A DNA stretch of 64,000 bases from Prostheceraeus crozeri (taxonomy: Eukaryota; Platyhelminthes; Polycladida; Euryleptidae), in the NCBI GenBank assembly GCA_907163375.1, contig CAJQUW010007811.1, positions 1-64,000 on the forward strand. Direction: 5' to 3'. Shown here piece after piece: positions 20,758 to 31,609 of this stretch. Position 1 is the first letter of the stretch. Every line of letters begins with the position of its first letter. The notes under the pieces were generated by a model. It saw only the letters and a program-made list of their open reading frames with translations, made no database searches and had not been told where the DNA came from. Made by a program: the position numbers and the translations under genes.

Positions 20758-23457
20758 TTACGAGTACGTAAGTCTGTCGGGTGGCTTTCGAGTCCTAGTA
20801 CCACGACGTAGTTCCGGGGAGGGTTCACGTGCTACCTCGATATCATGATCAGGTGCCCCTTCTCCTGCATTCTTATCTATCTCCTTTTCTCCTGACCTCG
20901 GATGTACTTGGGACTCGTGAACTAATCTCCCACTTTCATCCACATGTGTATTGGAACCAATCTTGCTTGCTATATTAACCGGTTGCAAGTCACTTCGGTG
21001 TTCCACATGTACATAAACAGGTCTCGGAGGATTTGGAAAGACTCGCTCTGAGCATTCAATGGAGAGTTTCGTCCGAACTGTTTTGTAAAAAATAAAGGTG
21101 GTAGGTATCGAACCTTGAGTATCAGGCGTCGTGTTGTGATTCAAGCAGTAAGCTATTGACACATGATCAATATTAGACTTGTCATAGAATTTATTCATGT
21201 AAAGCTTGAAATCCTGTATATATCTCTCAACTAGTCCATTTGACTGGTGATGACCAGGTGTCTTGATGTGCCGAATGTGATTCTTGTTCAAGAATTCTTC
21301 AAATTCTCCTGAGGTGAAATTTGTCCCATTATCCGACACGATAGTCTTTGGCAGCCCAACGTATTTGAACGTTTTTCGAAGAGCCTGTATAGCCGATTTA
21401 GTCGATAATCCGTTAAGTATTTGAACATCAATCCACTTTGAAAATGAATCAACAATCAATAAGAATTTGTTATCTCGGTAATTTCCAACATCTATATGAA
21501 TTGTTTCTAGAAATTCAGTTGACTCAGGCCAAGAAGATAAATTTGCATTAACTTTTCTACGAGCATGCTTTTGGCACTCTGGACATTGTGATACAAACGA
21601 ATTTATGTCCTTATCAATGGACGGCCACCAAAAATACTGGCGAGCCAAACGTATCATCCTAACAATTCCTGGATGATCACGATGTAGCAAGTGTAGTATG
21701 GATTTCCTTAATTTACAAGGAGGTACAACTCTTATTCCTTTGTATACAATTCCGGACTGAATGGAATACTCATCCTTAGATTTTGCATATGGTCTGATGT
21801 CATTTCGTAAATACTGAGGCCAGCCATTTATTATGTACGTCTTGAGCAAAGACAATGTTTTGTCGTTACTTTTGGCGATTTGGTGCAGTAAACTTTCTGA
21901 GAAATCAAACTCATTTAATGAATTGATTAGCAATAAATTGATAGGAGGTACGATGCCTTCCTTCCTCAACGGAATGCGAGATAATGAGTCAGCAACGTGC
22001 AAAGACTTTCTTTCTTTGTATTCAATTGAGTATTTGTATGCCCTTAGAAGTAAGGCCCAACGTTGCAGTCGCGCAGAAACTCGTTCAGACACGTGTTTCG
22101 TGTCAAAAATATACTGTAACGGTTTATGATCTGATAGAATTTTAAAACGTCGTCCAGCTAAAAACTGATGGAAATGCTTAACACCTTCAATAATGGCAAG
22201 TGTTTCCCGTTCGATGTTTGCGTAATTTGATTCTGCTGGAGATAGAACTCGACTGCCCAACCATACTACTTGATTCTGTAGTTTATCATGAGACAAGACA
22301 TAACCAATCCCGACTTTTGATGCGTCACATGTTAAATACAAAGGTTTGTTTATGTCATACGATACAATAGCATTATCACGAATGATAATTTTCATTTGTT
22401 TTATAATTTCTGAATGTTTCGTGTTCCATTCCCAGTGACTGTTTTTCTTTAATAAAGTATAAAGAGGTCTGGCGATTATTGAGAAATTTTTACAGAATAT
22501 GCCGTAATGTCTTAACGTTGATAGTATGCTTCTCAATTGATCTTTGTTCATTGGGTCAGCCATCTGCATCCAGTCGCTTATGCGTTCAGAATCAGGTAAC
22601 ATCTTTCCATTTCTCAAAATGAAACCCAAAAATTTGACTTGCGTCTTGCATTCTTGACTTTTATTTACATTTAATTTAAAATTATGCTTGACCAACACAT
22701 CCTTTACTTTTTGTAGGATTTCATGATGTTGTTGTTTTGTATCTGTACCAATAACAATATCATCTTGGTATGAAGCAACGAATGGAATGCCTTTTAGAAG
22801 TTGATCCATGACTTCCTGAAATATCAAAGGTGCAGCCGAAATTCCAAATTGAAGCTTGCGAAACGCGAAATTACCTAGATGCGTCGAAATACTTGTCAAT
22901 TTTTGGCTATCTGAAGATAGTTCAACCTGCAGGTATGCGTCTTTAAGATCCAAAACTGAATAAAATTTAGTATTGGGAATTTTCTGAAGAATTTCCTCTA
23001 ACCGAGGTAATCTATAACGGTCAATGTCAATTATTCTATTCAGAGTAAGTGAGTAGTCTCCACAAAGTCTGATCGGATGAGTAGAATTATTTTGTTTGCG
23101 AACTGGAACGATAGGAGCTGAGAATACTGGATTCTTGACTGGATATATTATATCATTATTCAAAAGACGTCGAATTTCAGCTTCTACCATGCTTTTCATG
23201 GAGAACGGTAAGGATCGTGGTGGAAACTTCATTCCGTCAAATGATATATTATCTTTCAATCTAAATGAAGCAATGAAACTTGGTTTTGACGACTTCTCGT
23301 TGTAATCTAAAGGATACATTCTGTTTTTACATACCTCCGAATTACCACCATGTAAATCAAAATTAATTAGTTTGAACTTCTGAATGAAATCCATGCCGAG
23401 CACTGGATTGAGCATCATTGTTGACAACAAAAATTGGACCAAAAGCTTTTTTGTCAA
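20758..23457 (-). CDS. gypsy Pol: reverse transcriptase, RNase H, integrase
   Basis: This uninterrupted 899-codon frame is numbered from its first listed codon (TTG at 23457, read as Met). The reverse transcriptase spans about residues 80-260 (LDLKDAYLQVEL; SYQDDIVIG near 230), and RNase H about 360-480 (CDASKVGIGYVLSH, SDHKPLQYIFDTK). The integrase zinc finger H...H...CPECQKH is near 595-640. The integrase core has HIDVGNY near 665, IVSDNGTNF near 720 and GLVERYIQDF near 755, so all three acidic residues are present. The C-terminus is basic (RRGTRTRKPPDRL). No stop or frameshift is seen, so this half looks functional; the block upstream of it is the broken duplicate. Confidence 0.95.
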   Translation of the reverse strand: MTKKLLVQFLLSTMMLNPVLGMDFIQKFKLINFDLHGGNSEVCKNRMYPLDYNEKSSKPSFIASFRLKDNISFDGMKFPPRSLPFSMKSMVEAEIRRLLNNDIIYPVKNPVFSAPIVPVRKQNNSTHPIRLCGDYSLTLNRIIDIDRYRLPRLEEILQKIPNTKFYSVLDLKDAYLQVELSSDSQKLTSISTHLGNFAFRKLQFGISAAPLIFQEVMDQLLKGIPFVASYQDDIVIGTDTKQQHHEILQKVKDVLVKHNFKLNVNKSQECKTQVKFLGFILRNGKMLPDSERISDWMQMADPMNKDQLRSILSTLRHYGIFCKNFSIIARPLYTLLKKNSHWEWNTKHSEIIKQMKIIIRDNAIVSYDINKPLYLTCDASKVGIGYVLSHDKLQNQVVWLGSRVLSPAESNYANIERETLAIIEGVKHFHQFLAGRRFKILSDHKPLQYIFDTKHVSERVSARLQRWALLLRAYKYSIEYKERKSLHVADSLSRIPLRKEGIVPPINLLLINSLNEFDFSESLLHQIAKSNDKTLSLLKTYIINGWPQYLRNDIRPYAKSKDEYSIQSGIVYKGIRVVPPCKLRKSILHLLHRDHPGIVRMIRLARQYFWWPSIDKDINSFVSQCPECQKHARRKVNANLSSWPESTEFLETIHIDVGNYRDNKFLLIVDSFSKWIDVQILNGLSTKSAIQALRKTFKYVGLPKTIVSDNGTNFTSGEFEEFLNKNHIRHIKTPGHHQSNGLVERYIQDFKLYMNKFYDKSNIDHVSIAYCLNHNTTPDTQGSIPTTFIFYKTVRTKLSIECSERVFPNPPRPVYVHVEHRSDLQPVNIASKIGSNTHVDESGRLVHESQVHPRSGEKEIDKNAGEGAPDHDIEVAREPSPELRRGTRTRKPPDRLTYS

Positions 23458-23767
23458 CCAAGAAACTGTATATATACGCCCTTATAATTCCAAAGAGTGG
23501 AACCTGACCGCCACCATAAGCAGTAACGTATGAATGATCGATATTTTCAATTTGTAGGCCAGAACGTATGGCTAGATAATTGGGTATGGCAGTTACTTCA
23601 CTACCAGTATCGACCAACATTTCTACAGTAATTTTACCGATGCTGATCGGTATCATCCAAAGCTTGGAGATAGAATTTACCACTCTCAATGAAAAATTAT
23701 CCGGGGGATTATCATTATCCGCAGAAATTTGGATAAAAAAAGAAAGACTTTCTTTCTTTGTATTCAA
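23363..23767 (-). CDS. gypsy protease, second duplicate
   Basis: This is the second copy of the protease segment, starting at the duplication junction (about 23740) with FIQISADNDNPPDNFS and carrying the DTGSEVTAIP active site. Its first residues (MNTKKESLSF) come from the junction, not from Gag. It precedes the long Pol frame exactly as in the first duplicate. Confidence 0.85.
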   Translation of the reverse strand: MNTKKESLSFFIQISADNDNPPDNFSLRVVNSISKLWMIPISIGKITVEMLVDTGSEVTAIPNYLAIRSGLQIENIDHSYVTAYGGGQVPLFGIIRAYIYSFLVDKKAFGPIFVVNNDAQSSARHGFHSEVQTN

Positions 23768-24371
23768 TTGAGTAATTGTATGCCCTTAGAAGTAAGGCCC
23801 AACGTTGCAGTCGCGCAGAAACTCGTTCAGACACGTGTTTCGTGTCAAAAATATACTGTAACGGTTTATGATCTGATAGAATTTTAAAACGTCGTCCAGC
23901 TAAAAACTGATGGAAATGCTTAACACCTTCAATAATGGCAAGTGTTTCCCGTTCGATGTTTGCGTAATTTGATTCTGCTGGAGATAGAACTCGACTGCCC
24001 AACCATACTACTTGATTCTGTAGTTTATCATGAGACAAGACATAACCAATCCCGACTTTTGATGCGTCACATGTTAAATACAAAGGTTTGTTTATGTCAT
24101 ACGATACAATAGCATTATCACGAATGATAATTTTCATTTGTTTTATAATTTCTGAATGTTTCGTGTTCCATTCCCAGTGACTGTTTTTCTTTAATAAAGT
24201 ATAAAGAGGTCTGGCGATTATTGAGAAATTTTTACAGAATATGCCGTAATGTCTTAACGTTGATAGTATGCTTCTCAATTGATCTTTGTTCATTGGGTCA
24301 GCCATCTGCATCCAGTCGCTTATGCGTTCAGAATCAGGTAACATCTTTCCATTTCTCAAAATGAAACCCAA
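23715..24371 (-). pseudogene. gypsy Pol, first duplicate: thumb and RNase H part
   Basis: After the 49-bp deletion the frame resumes at FILRNGKMLPDSERISDWMQ and continues through the RNase H-like domain (PLYLTCDASKVGIGYVLSHD, NYANIERETLAIIEGVKHFH, FKILSDHKPLQYIFDTK) to SIEYKERKS. There it runs into the duplication junction and then protease sequence again. It is identical or nearly so to residues in the downstream duplicate. Confidence 0.88.
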
Positions 24372-25150
24372 AAATTTGACTTGCGTCTTGCATTCTTGAC
24401 TTTTTGTAGGATTTCATGATGTTGTTGTTTTGTATCTGTACCAATAACAATATCATCTTGGTATGAAGCAACGAATGGAATGCCTTTTAGAAGTTGATCC
24501 ATGACTTCCTGAAATATCAAAGGTGCAGCCGAAATTCCAAATTGAAGCTTGCGAAACGCGAAATTACCTAGATGCGTCGAAATACTTGTCAATTTTTGGC
24601 TATCTGAAGATAGTTCAACCTGCAGGTATGCGTCTTTAAGATCCAAAACTGAATAAAATTTAGTATTGGGAATTTTCTGAAGAATTTCCTCTAACCGAGG
24701 TAATCTATAACGGTCAATGTCAATTATTCTATTCAGAGTAAGTGAGTAGTCTCCACAAAGTCTGATCGGATGAGTAGAATTATTTTGTTTGCGAACTGGA
24801 ACGATAGGAGCTGAGAATACTGGATTCTTGACTGGATATATTATATCATTATTCAAAAGACGTCGAATTTCAGCTTCTACCATGCTTTTCATGGAGAACG
24901 GTAAGGATCGTGGTGGAAACTTCATTCCGTCAAATGATATATTATCTTTCAATCTAAATGAAGCAATGAAACTTGGTTTTGACGACTTCTCGTTGTAATC
25001 TAAAGGATACATTCTGTTTTTACATACCTCCGAATTACCACCATGTAAATCAAAATTAATTAGTTTGAACTTCTGAATGAAATCCATGCCGAGCACTGGA
25101 TTGAGCATCATTGTTGACAACAAAAATTGGACCAAAAGCTTTTTTGTCAA
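24356..25150 (-). pseudogene. gypsy Pol, first (5') duplicate: reverse transcriptase N-terminal part
   Basis: The frame runs from the protease tail (NPVLGMDFIQKF) through the reverse transcriptase: VPVRKQNN, RLCGDYSLTLN, KFYSVLDLKDAYLQVEL, FRKLQFGISAAPLIFQEVMD and SYQDDIVIG (YxDD catalytic motif present). It stops near 24400, where 49 bp are missing compared with the other duplicate, between matching CTTGACTTTT / CTTTACTTTTTG words. That deletion shifts the frame. Confidence 0.88.
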
Positions 25151-25766
25151 CCAAGAAACTGTATATATACGCCCTTATAATTCCAAAGAGTGGAACCTGA
25201 CCGCCACCATAAGCAGTAACGTATGAATGATCGATATTTTCAATTTGTAGGCCAGAACGTATGGCTAGATAATTGGGTATGGCAGTTACTTCACTACCAG
25301 TATCGACCAACATTTCTACAGTAATTTTACCGATGCTGATCGGTATCATCCAAAGCTTGGAGATAGAATTTACCACTCTCAATGAAAAATTATCCGGGGG
25401 ATTATCATTATCCGCAGAAATTTGGATAAAATTGGTTTTGTTCTGTCGTTTTACAGGTAAAGATTTACATACCACTTGGAGATGCCCGACTTTGTGACAC
25501 AAATTACATTTGTGATTACGGAAATGACAATCATTTCGATGACGACCCCGTTTACCACAAGAATGACAGGGATTTAATTTTGAATTATTAGTGAATTTCC
25601 GATTACTCGTATCGCTATCAACATTGCGTGAACGAGTTTTAGTAAACCGATTCTTGTTATATGCTTTCTTTCTTTCAGTTTTTACATGCAAGGAAGAAAT
25701 AGATTGCTGGTCTGTTGCTGCGTTAACTGATTCGAAAAGCAATGCTTCTTTAATTGCTAATTCCAA
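25056..25766 (-). CDS. gypsy Gag zinc-knuckle region and protease
   Basis: This continues Gag after the frame break. It has two CCHC-like knuckles (CHSCGKRGRHRNDC, CNLCHKVGHLQVVC), a basic linker, then an aspartic protease with the DTGSEVTAIP active site. The frame closes at 25056 shortly after VVNNDAQ. The protease C-terminus and the reverse transcriptase continue in the frame one base on, overlapping at 25056-25150 near the run GACAAAAAAGC. This could be a programmed shift or a fixed mutation; both duplicated copies share it. Confidence 0.88.
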   Translation of the reverse strand: MELAIKEALLFESVNAATDQQSISSLHVKTERKKAYNKNRFTKTRSRNVDSDTSNRKFTNNSKLNPCHSCGKRGRHRNDCHFRNHKCNLCHKVGHLQVVCKSLPVKRQNKTNFIQISADNDNPPDNFSLRVVNSISKLWMIPISIGKITVEMLVDTGSEVTAIPNYLAIRSGLQIENIDHSYVTAYGGGQVPLFGIIRAYIYSFLVDKKAFGPIFVVNNDAQSSARHGFHSEVQTN

Positions 25767-26229
25767 ATTTAGATGATCTTTTGACAGTAGCTTGATCTTT
25801 CACTCCAAAAATAAATTGGGTAAGTATCAAATCGTCCGAAAATTTCCCGTAATCACATTTATTTGCTCGCAACTTCAGTTTCTCTACGAACTGTGGAATT
25901 GTATCTGCTTCTTTTTGAATCATGGTGTGCAATAAATGTCTCTCATAATGGAGAATTCGTTTGGGTTTTAAGTGTCCCATGATAAGTTCGCGAATTTCGT
26001 CGTAAGTAACTGAAGAATCCGATATGTCCTTTGATTGTAGTAATGTTTCGGCCAATGTGAATGCAACTTCTCCGCATGTAGCCAAAAAAATCTGTTTGGC
26101 TTTGTTTTTATTATCATTTGCTTCAAGATAAAAATTAAAGCGCTTGAAATATGTCTCGATTTCTGGATACGATTGAGGCATATCACCAATTCTGAATTCC
26201 AGAAATGATTTTTCGTTCGCAGTGGCCAT
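25750..26229 (-). CDS. gypsy Gag, N-terminal part
   Basis: The frame begins MATANEKSFLEFRIGDMPQS and contains the capsid-like block ETYFKRFNFYLEAND..., LATCGEVAFTLAETLL, LKPKRILHYERHLLHTMIQK, TIPQFVEKLKLRANKCDYG and LTQFIFGVKDQ, characteristic of Mag-type gypsy Gag. The frame then runs into a premature stop after GVKDQ. The natural continuation (LLSKDHLNLELAIKEALLFE) is in another frame that overlaps here, so a one-base indel near 25790 splits Gag. Confidence 0.85.
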   Translation of the reverse strand: MATANEKSFLEFRIGDMPQSYPEIETYFKRFNFYLEANDNKNKAKQIFLATCGEVAFTLAETLLQSKDISDSSVTYDEIRELIMGHLKPKRILHYERHLLHTMIQKEADTIPQFVEKLKLRANKCDYGKFSDDLILTQFIFGVKDQATVKRSSKFGISN

Positions 26230-26280
26230 TGTATCTATCCTTTATGCATTGAATTGTATTTAATAATAGTTAATTTATTG

Positions 26281-26300
26281 TGATCCCATCCTCGTTGCCA
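26281..26300 (-). promoter_or_regulatory. probable primer binding site of gypsy
   Basis: Directly after the 5' LTR the minus strand reads TGGCAACGAGGATGGGATCA. It begins TGG, complementary to the CCA end of a tRNA, at the expected position. I cannot name the tRNA. Confidence 0.7.
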
Positions 26301-26535
26301 TGATGGATTTTAGAACAGCTCGTAGTTGCTAAGACCGTATATTAGGTCTAGCTGATATGTCTGCCCTTGAGCAGTGAAACATAGGATAGTATTGAAATTC
26401 AAATACCAGAGCTTCTAGACATTGGAAGCCCATAGACATTAAGAGGAGATGAAGACCTAACATAATGTCACCAAAGATATCACAATACCCATGATACACA
26501 TAGAATAGTGAACATGCACATGACATTACATAACA
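26301..26535 (-). repeat. gypsy 5' LTR
   Basis: 235 bp, identical to the 3' LTR except for one base in my comparison. It should contain the element promoter. Confidence 0.93.
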
Positions 26536-26699
26536 GTTATGATAACAGTGTTTTTTTTTAATTACCGGTATGGTAAATTTCGTAGCTAGAATTACTCAGC
26601 GATTTCCTTTAAGATGACATGTGCGTAGTGATTCACAATTTTCAAACCTTTCTAAAAAGCTACACTAATCATAGATAGCGCAGTGATGACATCTGAACT

Positions 26700-27513
26700 G
26701 CCATTCACATCTCCGATGGTGCATATGGCTTTAATCCGTTAGAAAAGAAGTCTAACATGACAGGCATACCGAAGTCTTCGGCTCACCGAATCTTCCGACG
26801 GCAGTTGGCTTTGTTTCCATACAAACTCCGCCTGTTACAAGATCAGAAGCGCGAAGACCATTTAACTCGTCTTGAATTTTCAAGATGGTTTTTAAAGAAC
26901 TCTGACCCTTATGTCTTCTGGTCAGACGAGGCATATCTTCATCTTGATGGAGACATCAGCAGATACCACTGCCGCATCTGGACCTCATCTAAGCCCACTC
27001 ATTTCCTTACGAAACCGCTACATCCAAAAAATATCTGCGTTTGGCTTGGATTCACAAGTGAATTTAAAAAGTCACCTTTCTTTTTTGATGGCACAGTGAC
27101 ATCTGAGACATACTTGATTATGTTGCAGACTCATGTCATTCCATAGCTCGCCCAACGTCGCAAATTGTCTAAAACCATCTTTATGCACGATGGTGCGCCG
27201 GCCCATTATGCAAACATCGTGAGGTAGTTCCTTTATGACAAGTTGTCGGCACAGCGCGTCATTTCTCGCGGATGTAACATTGCATGGCCACCCCGCTCGC
27301 CTGATTTACATCCGTTTGATTTTCGGTTTGGGGAGCATTGAAAGTGAGAGTTTTTCCTCAAATCCACCAACAACAATGGACGATCTAAAGATCAGGATAA
27401 CGGAGGAGTGTAACCTGTTCATGGTTGAAAAGCTGCAAAGTGCGATTGCCAGTCTACTTACTCGTCTGCAAGTTCTTGAAAACGGTGGCGGACATATTGA
27501 ACATTGCATCTAA
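26700..27513 (+). pseudogene. mariner-like transposase pseudogene
   Basis: The plus strand reads MTGIPKSSAHRIFRRQL (second helix-turn-helix), KREDHLTRLEFSRWFL, YVFWSDEAYLHLDGDI (first catalytic Asp), KNICVWLGFTSEFKKSPFFF, then after a stop IFMHDGAPAHYANIVR (second Asp), a further stop, and WPPRSPDLHPFDFRFG (third acidic site). It ends in a later frame as LQVLENGGGHIEHCI. Spacing between the second and third acidic positions is about 42 residues, so it is a DD41D-like (rosa-like) or related mariner. At least two stops and a frameshift make it inactive. Confidence 0.85.
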
Positions 27514-27772
27514 CAACGAAAATCGCTGTAATAGATCTCTTTGGAATAATTTTCTACTTTTAATTTTTAACAAGGTATTGAAAAGTTATCGATTACTTCT
27601 ATTACTGTTTTTCTTATTTGTAGAAATAAGCGAATGTTGATGAAGATACGAATGGTTTGAAAAATAATTTCATATCATATATATCATTACCTGCTCTTAA
27701 AATGTACATTTACATCATACATCATGCTGCTCATATCATTTTAAAAACCTGTACGACTTATGGGACAATCTG

Positions 27773-30700
27773 TATATGCTAGCTGGGTGTGTCGCTTCGT
27801 ATTGTCTTGATGCGAAGCCTCAAATCCGCTGAACGGAGCAGGGCAAAAACAACAACATCAACAATCGTAAACACCTTAAGTATTCCAATTTATCATCCTT
27901 TTTGTATCAGTTTGCGCAGAAACAATGGACGCATGGTGACCGTCTGTCATAAAACATGTGTCTGATGCTTCTAGAAAGTCTGATATACTACTGGATAATC
28001 AAGGTCTCGATCTTTCTTGATTCAAAGGATAGCGATGGCGGTGCAAATTGACTCAAGGCAAAATTATATGAAAAAAGTTACAAAAATAAAATTAATCAGT
28101 TGATGAAAATGATATATTTTGTGATCGTTAGCAAGAACGAAGAATGAACCCTACTATCATTGTAAAATCATTCAGATCTCATACATAGTTGACGGTTACA
28201 AGCCACTGAATAAGGGCCCGATCACCTGTGCCTTTTACAAAAAATAGTTAAGCAGCTACATGTGTGATAGGCCTAATTAAGTTTAATAAAAAAACTTTTA
28301 TAGCTTTGATTACTTTCAAAAACAATAGGCTTAGTACCGGTAATATGTCATCAAATTTTTAATAGGCTATCGATTAGTAATTCTTTGTATTTTGTTAAGA
28401 AACACGTGTGTATATCACGGTTAAACATATGCATCCAAGTATTTAATAGCCATGCCTAACTTTTTTGCGCATATGGTGTAAACTAGCAAAATTTACTTGA
28501 TTAGTTACTAGAATGGTATTTATTGATATATTTCCCGTGTTTCTGGTATTGTCGTGACCGCAACAGACAACAAAATCTTCACCGCTGAAAGAAGCTCCAG
28601 AGGGTTCCATAAACTAGCGACCCAGACATTTGGCAGTAGTAGTATATACACAAGCCACTGGTTTGGTTGCCTTCTTGTCATGATTTACTGTAAAGCTTCG
28701 AACTGATCACTTAGCTTAGTCATTGACTTTTATTCGAAATACCAACGAAAACTCTAATACACTTTTTTGCCACTGGTAGCGTTGGTAGAATTTTGTTGGC
28801 ATGATATCGGACTGACATCCTTCTTCAACTTGGTGAGGATGTAGATAAGTAATCAAGTGCTAAATTGAGCGATTCTCACTCAGACGTTTACTGCTCAAAA
28901 AGCTTTGAGTTTGTAAAGTATCTTGCAACTCACGAAATTGATAACGTGAAGATAAAAGATAATTTATGCATGACTTTTTTTAGCACGACTGGCAACTTTA
29001 ATTGCATATCACTAGAGCTGCATAATTTGCTGTATTGCGAGTCTGTTACGAAATTGCATGCAAGCACGTTAAGAAACACAAAAAATGATTTTTTGCAGAC
29101 CTCTGTCGATAGATGAGTTTATACTTGTATGCACTAATTATAGTCAATCCAATTATAGTCACGACTTCGATGTGAATAACCACAAACTGTTTTTATAAGA
29201 TGAAATGTAACTCATTTGCAAAGCCTCATAATTAGCGACGCATCAACGACACAATACCATCGCCTCATAGACATCATTAGCACTGTCACATGGAAACGAA
29301 ACAAATTTATAAAGTCATGAATATTTCATCTAGACGTTGTGCAAACGTGTATGTTTACTAGATTTTATCAATTCAGATTCCAAGAAATTTAATAGAATTA
29401 GTGAGCTTATTAATGGTCATATTAATAGCCATTGAAATCGAGAAATTATACACACTGGACTTAGTGTTAAACTATCACAAAAATGTATTCCCGGGCTATT
29501 CGAGGGCTAATTGACTACTTCGCTAAAATATAAGGGCGATTCCCGGCCCCCAACAAAATTCCCGGGCTCGCCACTCTCGTAAAATACACCCTTGCTTCAA
29601 GTTTTATTTACAAGCATTATTATTCAATTTCTGATCAATGTTTCAAGATTTTTTTAAAAGAAACACGATTTGATCTGATGAAATCCTCGCTAGAAACAGA
29701 GACCATTAAAAATCCGCAGCGATAAAATCTTCCGCAATCAGCAGCTATGCATTCAATCGAATCGAGGCACCACCTCTTTATGGAGTCATGGACACGGAAC
29801 ATCAAGTATCCAAAGGAAGCTTTAACTCCTTCCGCGCTTTTTTTACATTTCGTTTGTGCAAGTTCGTGCTCATTTAATTTTTGCTCTTCTGACTACGTAT
29901 ACAATCTATTTCAAATACAAGCACTAATCGTAAATATGCGACAAGATAACCACATATTTCTGGAGAGGAAATAATGAGAAGGCTTCGAAAAACATAATAC
30001 AGTAGTACAATATGTCTATAGGTCATTAGAGGTCAAAAGGTCAAATATAATGAAAATATTGTCTTGATTTTTATATTCTTTTGCAATATTTTTTTTTATT
30101 AACTCATCACAATTCAACTAAACCTGTAAGGAAATATGTTAGAAAACATCGCTCAACTCAAGAAAGAATGATCAGTTTACTGAAAAATTTAGTTGTAGTG
30201 TCTTTCAATATGGTATTTGTTAAAACAATCAGGAACATGCAAAACTGGCTGATCACTACATGTGCCGCAATAAAACAGCACCAGCTTCACGATCACTACA
30301 GGTGCTGTCATGAAGACGCTCCATTTTATGATATTTGCCATTTAGACGTTCCTCAGGAGGTCCTGAGCTCGACTTGCCCGTCTTCCTTAATTGAAGAGGT
30401 TCTTGATCCTCAGTCGGAACAAGACACTGGATCAGTTCTCTGATAAGTGTCATGCGGAGACATTCAATACATGAGCTGTTCCGGTAAATGTATGGCAAAT
30501 ATCATATTGAAAGGAACGTCTTTATTGAATAACATCATTTCACATTATTTTATCATGATTTAGTAAGTAGAGAGTACATTCGTGTAGCTAGAACTAGTTC
30601 AAAAATGTGACAGGCAACGGTAAAAAAAAGTTGGGCAACTAGTGAAAGAGTTAAAGCGATGCGTCCTATACTTGAATCACACACGATTTTGGACTGCCTT

Positions 30701-31398
30701 CACTGATTAACTGCTTCCTGTCTCTAGATAATTTTCTCTTCTAATGTTTTGTGTAGTAGCGTTGCATATCGTGCAGTATCGTCACATTCTTACTCAATAG
30801 AAAGTCAATGAATCCGTTCCTTTTTTAGTGTTATTAATATAAACATATAAGTATCAAAAAATTATTCAGTCAGCTGAGGCGAATTTTTGTAACCATAGAT
30901 ATAGGTGCATGAAATTCAGCAAATTTTGAAATTGAAAAATATGTTTTTTTATACAAAATTATCAATAAAATAAATCCTAGCCGACAAAATAGTTCAGTTA
31001 AAAAGAATTCAAAATAGAAGCTATCTACTAGACCTACTTAAATAATAACTGTGTACAGCGATTTTTTTAAGTTCCTAATGTGAAGAAAATATATTATACT
31101 CATTAAATACATAAGCGGTTTTACAAAAATCGATATAGTGAGAAAAATAGTCGAGCAATTAAGCTCATATTTTGACTAGATACCAATGAAATGATAATGA
31201 ATAGATTCCCATCATGTTTACCCTGAGCGCATTTTTGCAACCTTTTTTCAGGTTCTACTTCTTGTAAGTAATAGCAATTAAGTAGCATGAAAATTAAGGA
31301 AAGTGAGAAAATTTCAAAAACAAGTCGATGAATTTTCTGTAAGTTTCAGAACTGTGGGATTTTATTAGGTTACATGAATAATATTCACCTAAACTCAC
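27773..31398. other. intron sequence, no feature recognised
   Basis: AT-rich, with no domain-bearing ORF. Near 30325-30515 the words GATATTTGCCAT and ATGGCAAATATCAT form an inverted pair about 150 bp apart. GC-rich CCCGGGC words cluster near 29490-29580. Neither could be tied to a known element. Confidence 0.5.
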
Positions 31399-31540
31399 TC
31401 TTCGAGCATGTGCCAGTTGTTCGGCAATCCCTTTGCGATCTTCAAGAAGACTTTCCAGCTGAGCTTTGGCCTCAGATATACTGACTGATTTATCAATTTC
31501 TCCTGACAGCCAGTTCTGTATTCTGATGTTGACAGACGAT
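31399..31540 (-). CDS. KIF4: KIF4-family chromokinesin, stalk exon 5
   Basis: This 142-nt exon lies between a CAAATCAG acceptor and an AGA/GTGAGT donor. The product IRIQNWLSGEIDKSVSISEA, then LESLLEDRKGIAEQLAHARR, corresponds to the KIF4 segment 'VKNWL.NEIEV.VS.EEA..HLNDLLEDRK.LAQ'. It ends in phase 0, matching the next exon, which lies 28.4 kb away at 3020. The short 69-bp intron before it contrasts with the enormous one after it. Confidence 0.9.
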
Positions 31541-31609
31541 CTGATTTGAAACAAAGAGACATAATGGTTCAATAACGCAAGAGCAAGACAAGACGGATTT
31601 ATAACCTAC

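Larger units (their letters stand above)
20501..26535 (-). mobile_element. Ty3/gypsy LTR retrotransposon with internal duplication
   Basis: Two 235-bp LTRs (20501-20735, 26301-26535) bound the element, with the 5-bp duplication GTTAT at 20496-20500 and 26536-26540. I see one difference between the LTRs (A at 20551, G at 26351), so it is young. On the minus strand the order is gag, protease, reverse transcriptase, RNase H, integrase. A 1.7-kb protease-to-RNase H block occurs twice in tandem, so the 6035-bp element derives from one of about 4.3 kb. The protein type resembles the Mag/K02A2.6-like lineage. Confidence 0.95.
19705..27772 (+). mobile_element. mariner-like element carrying nested MITE and gypsy
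   Basis: The left arm (20346-20490: CAGGTTTTTAACATATGAG, ATGATGTAAATGTACAT, ATTCGTATCTTCATGAA) is repeated inverted at about 27610-27748. Extending outward, both sides reach TATACAGA, giving probable ends at 19705 and 27772 with TA flanks. Removing the MITE (19737-20340) and gypsy (20501-26535) with their duplications leaves about 1.4 kb, the size of a mariner. The outermost 35 bp are diverged between the arms, so the exact left end is uncertain. Confidence 0.75.
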
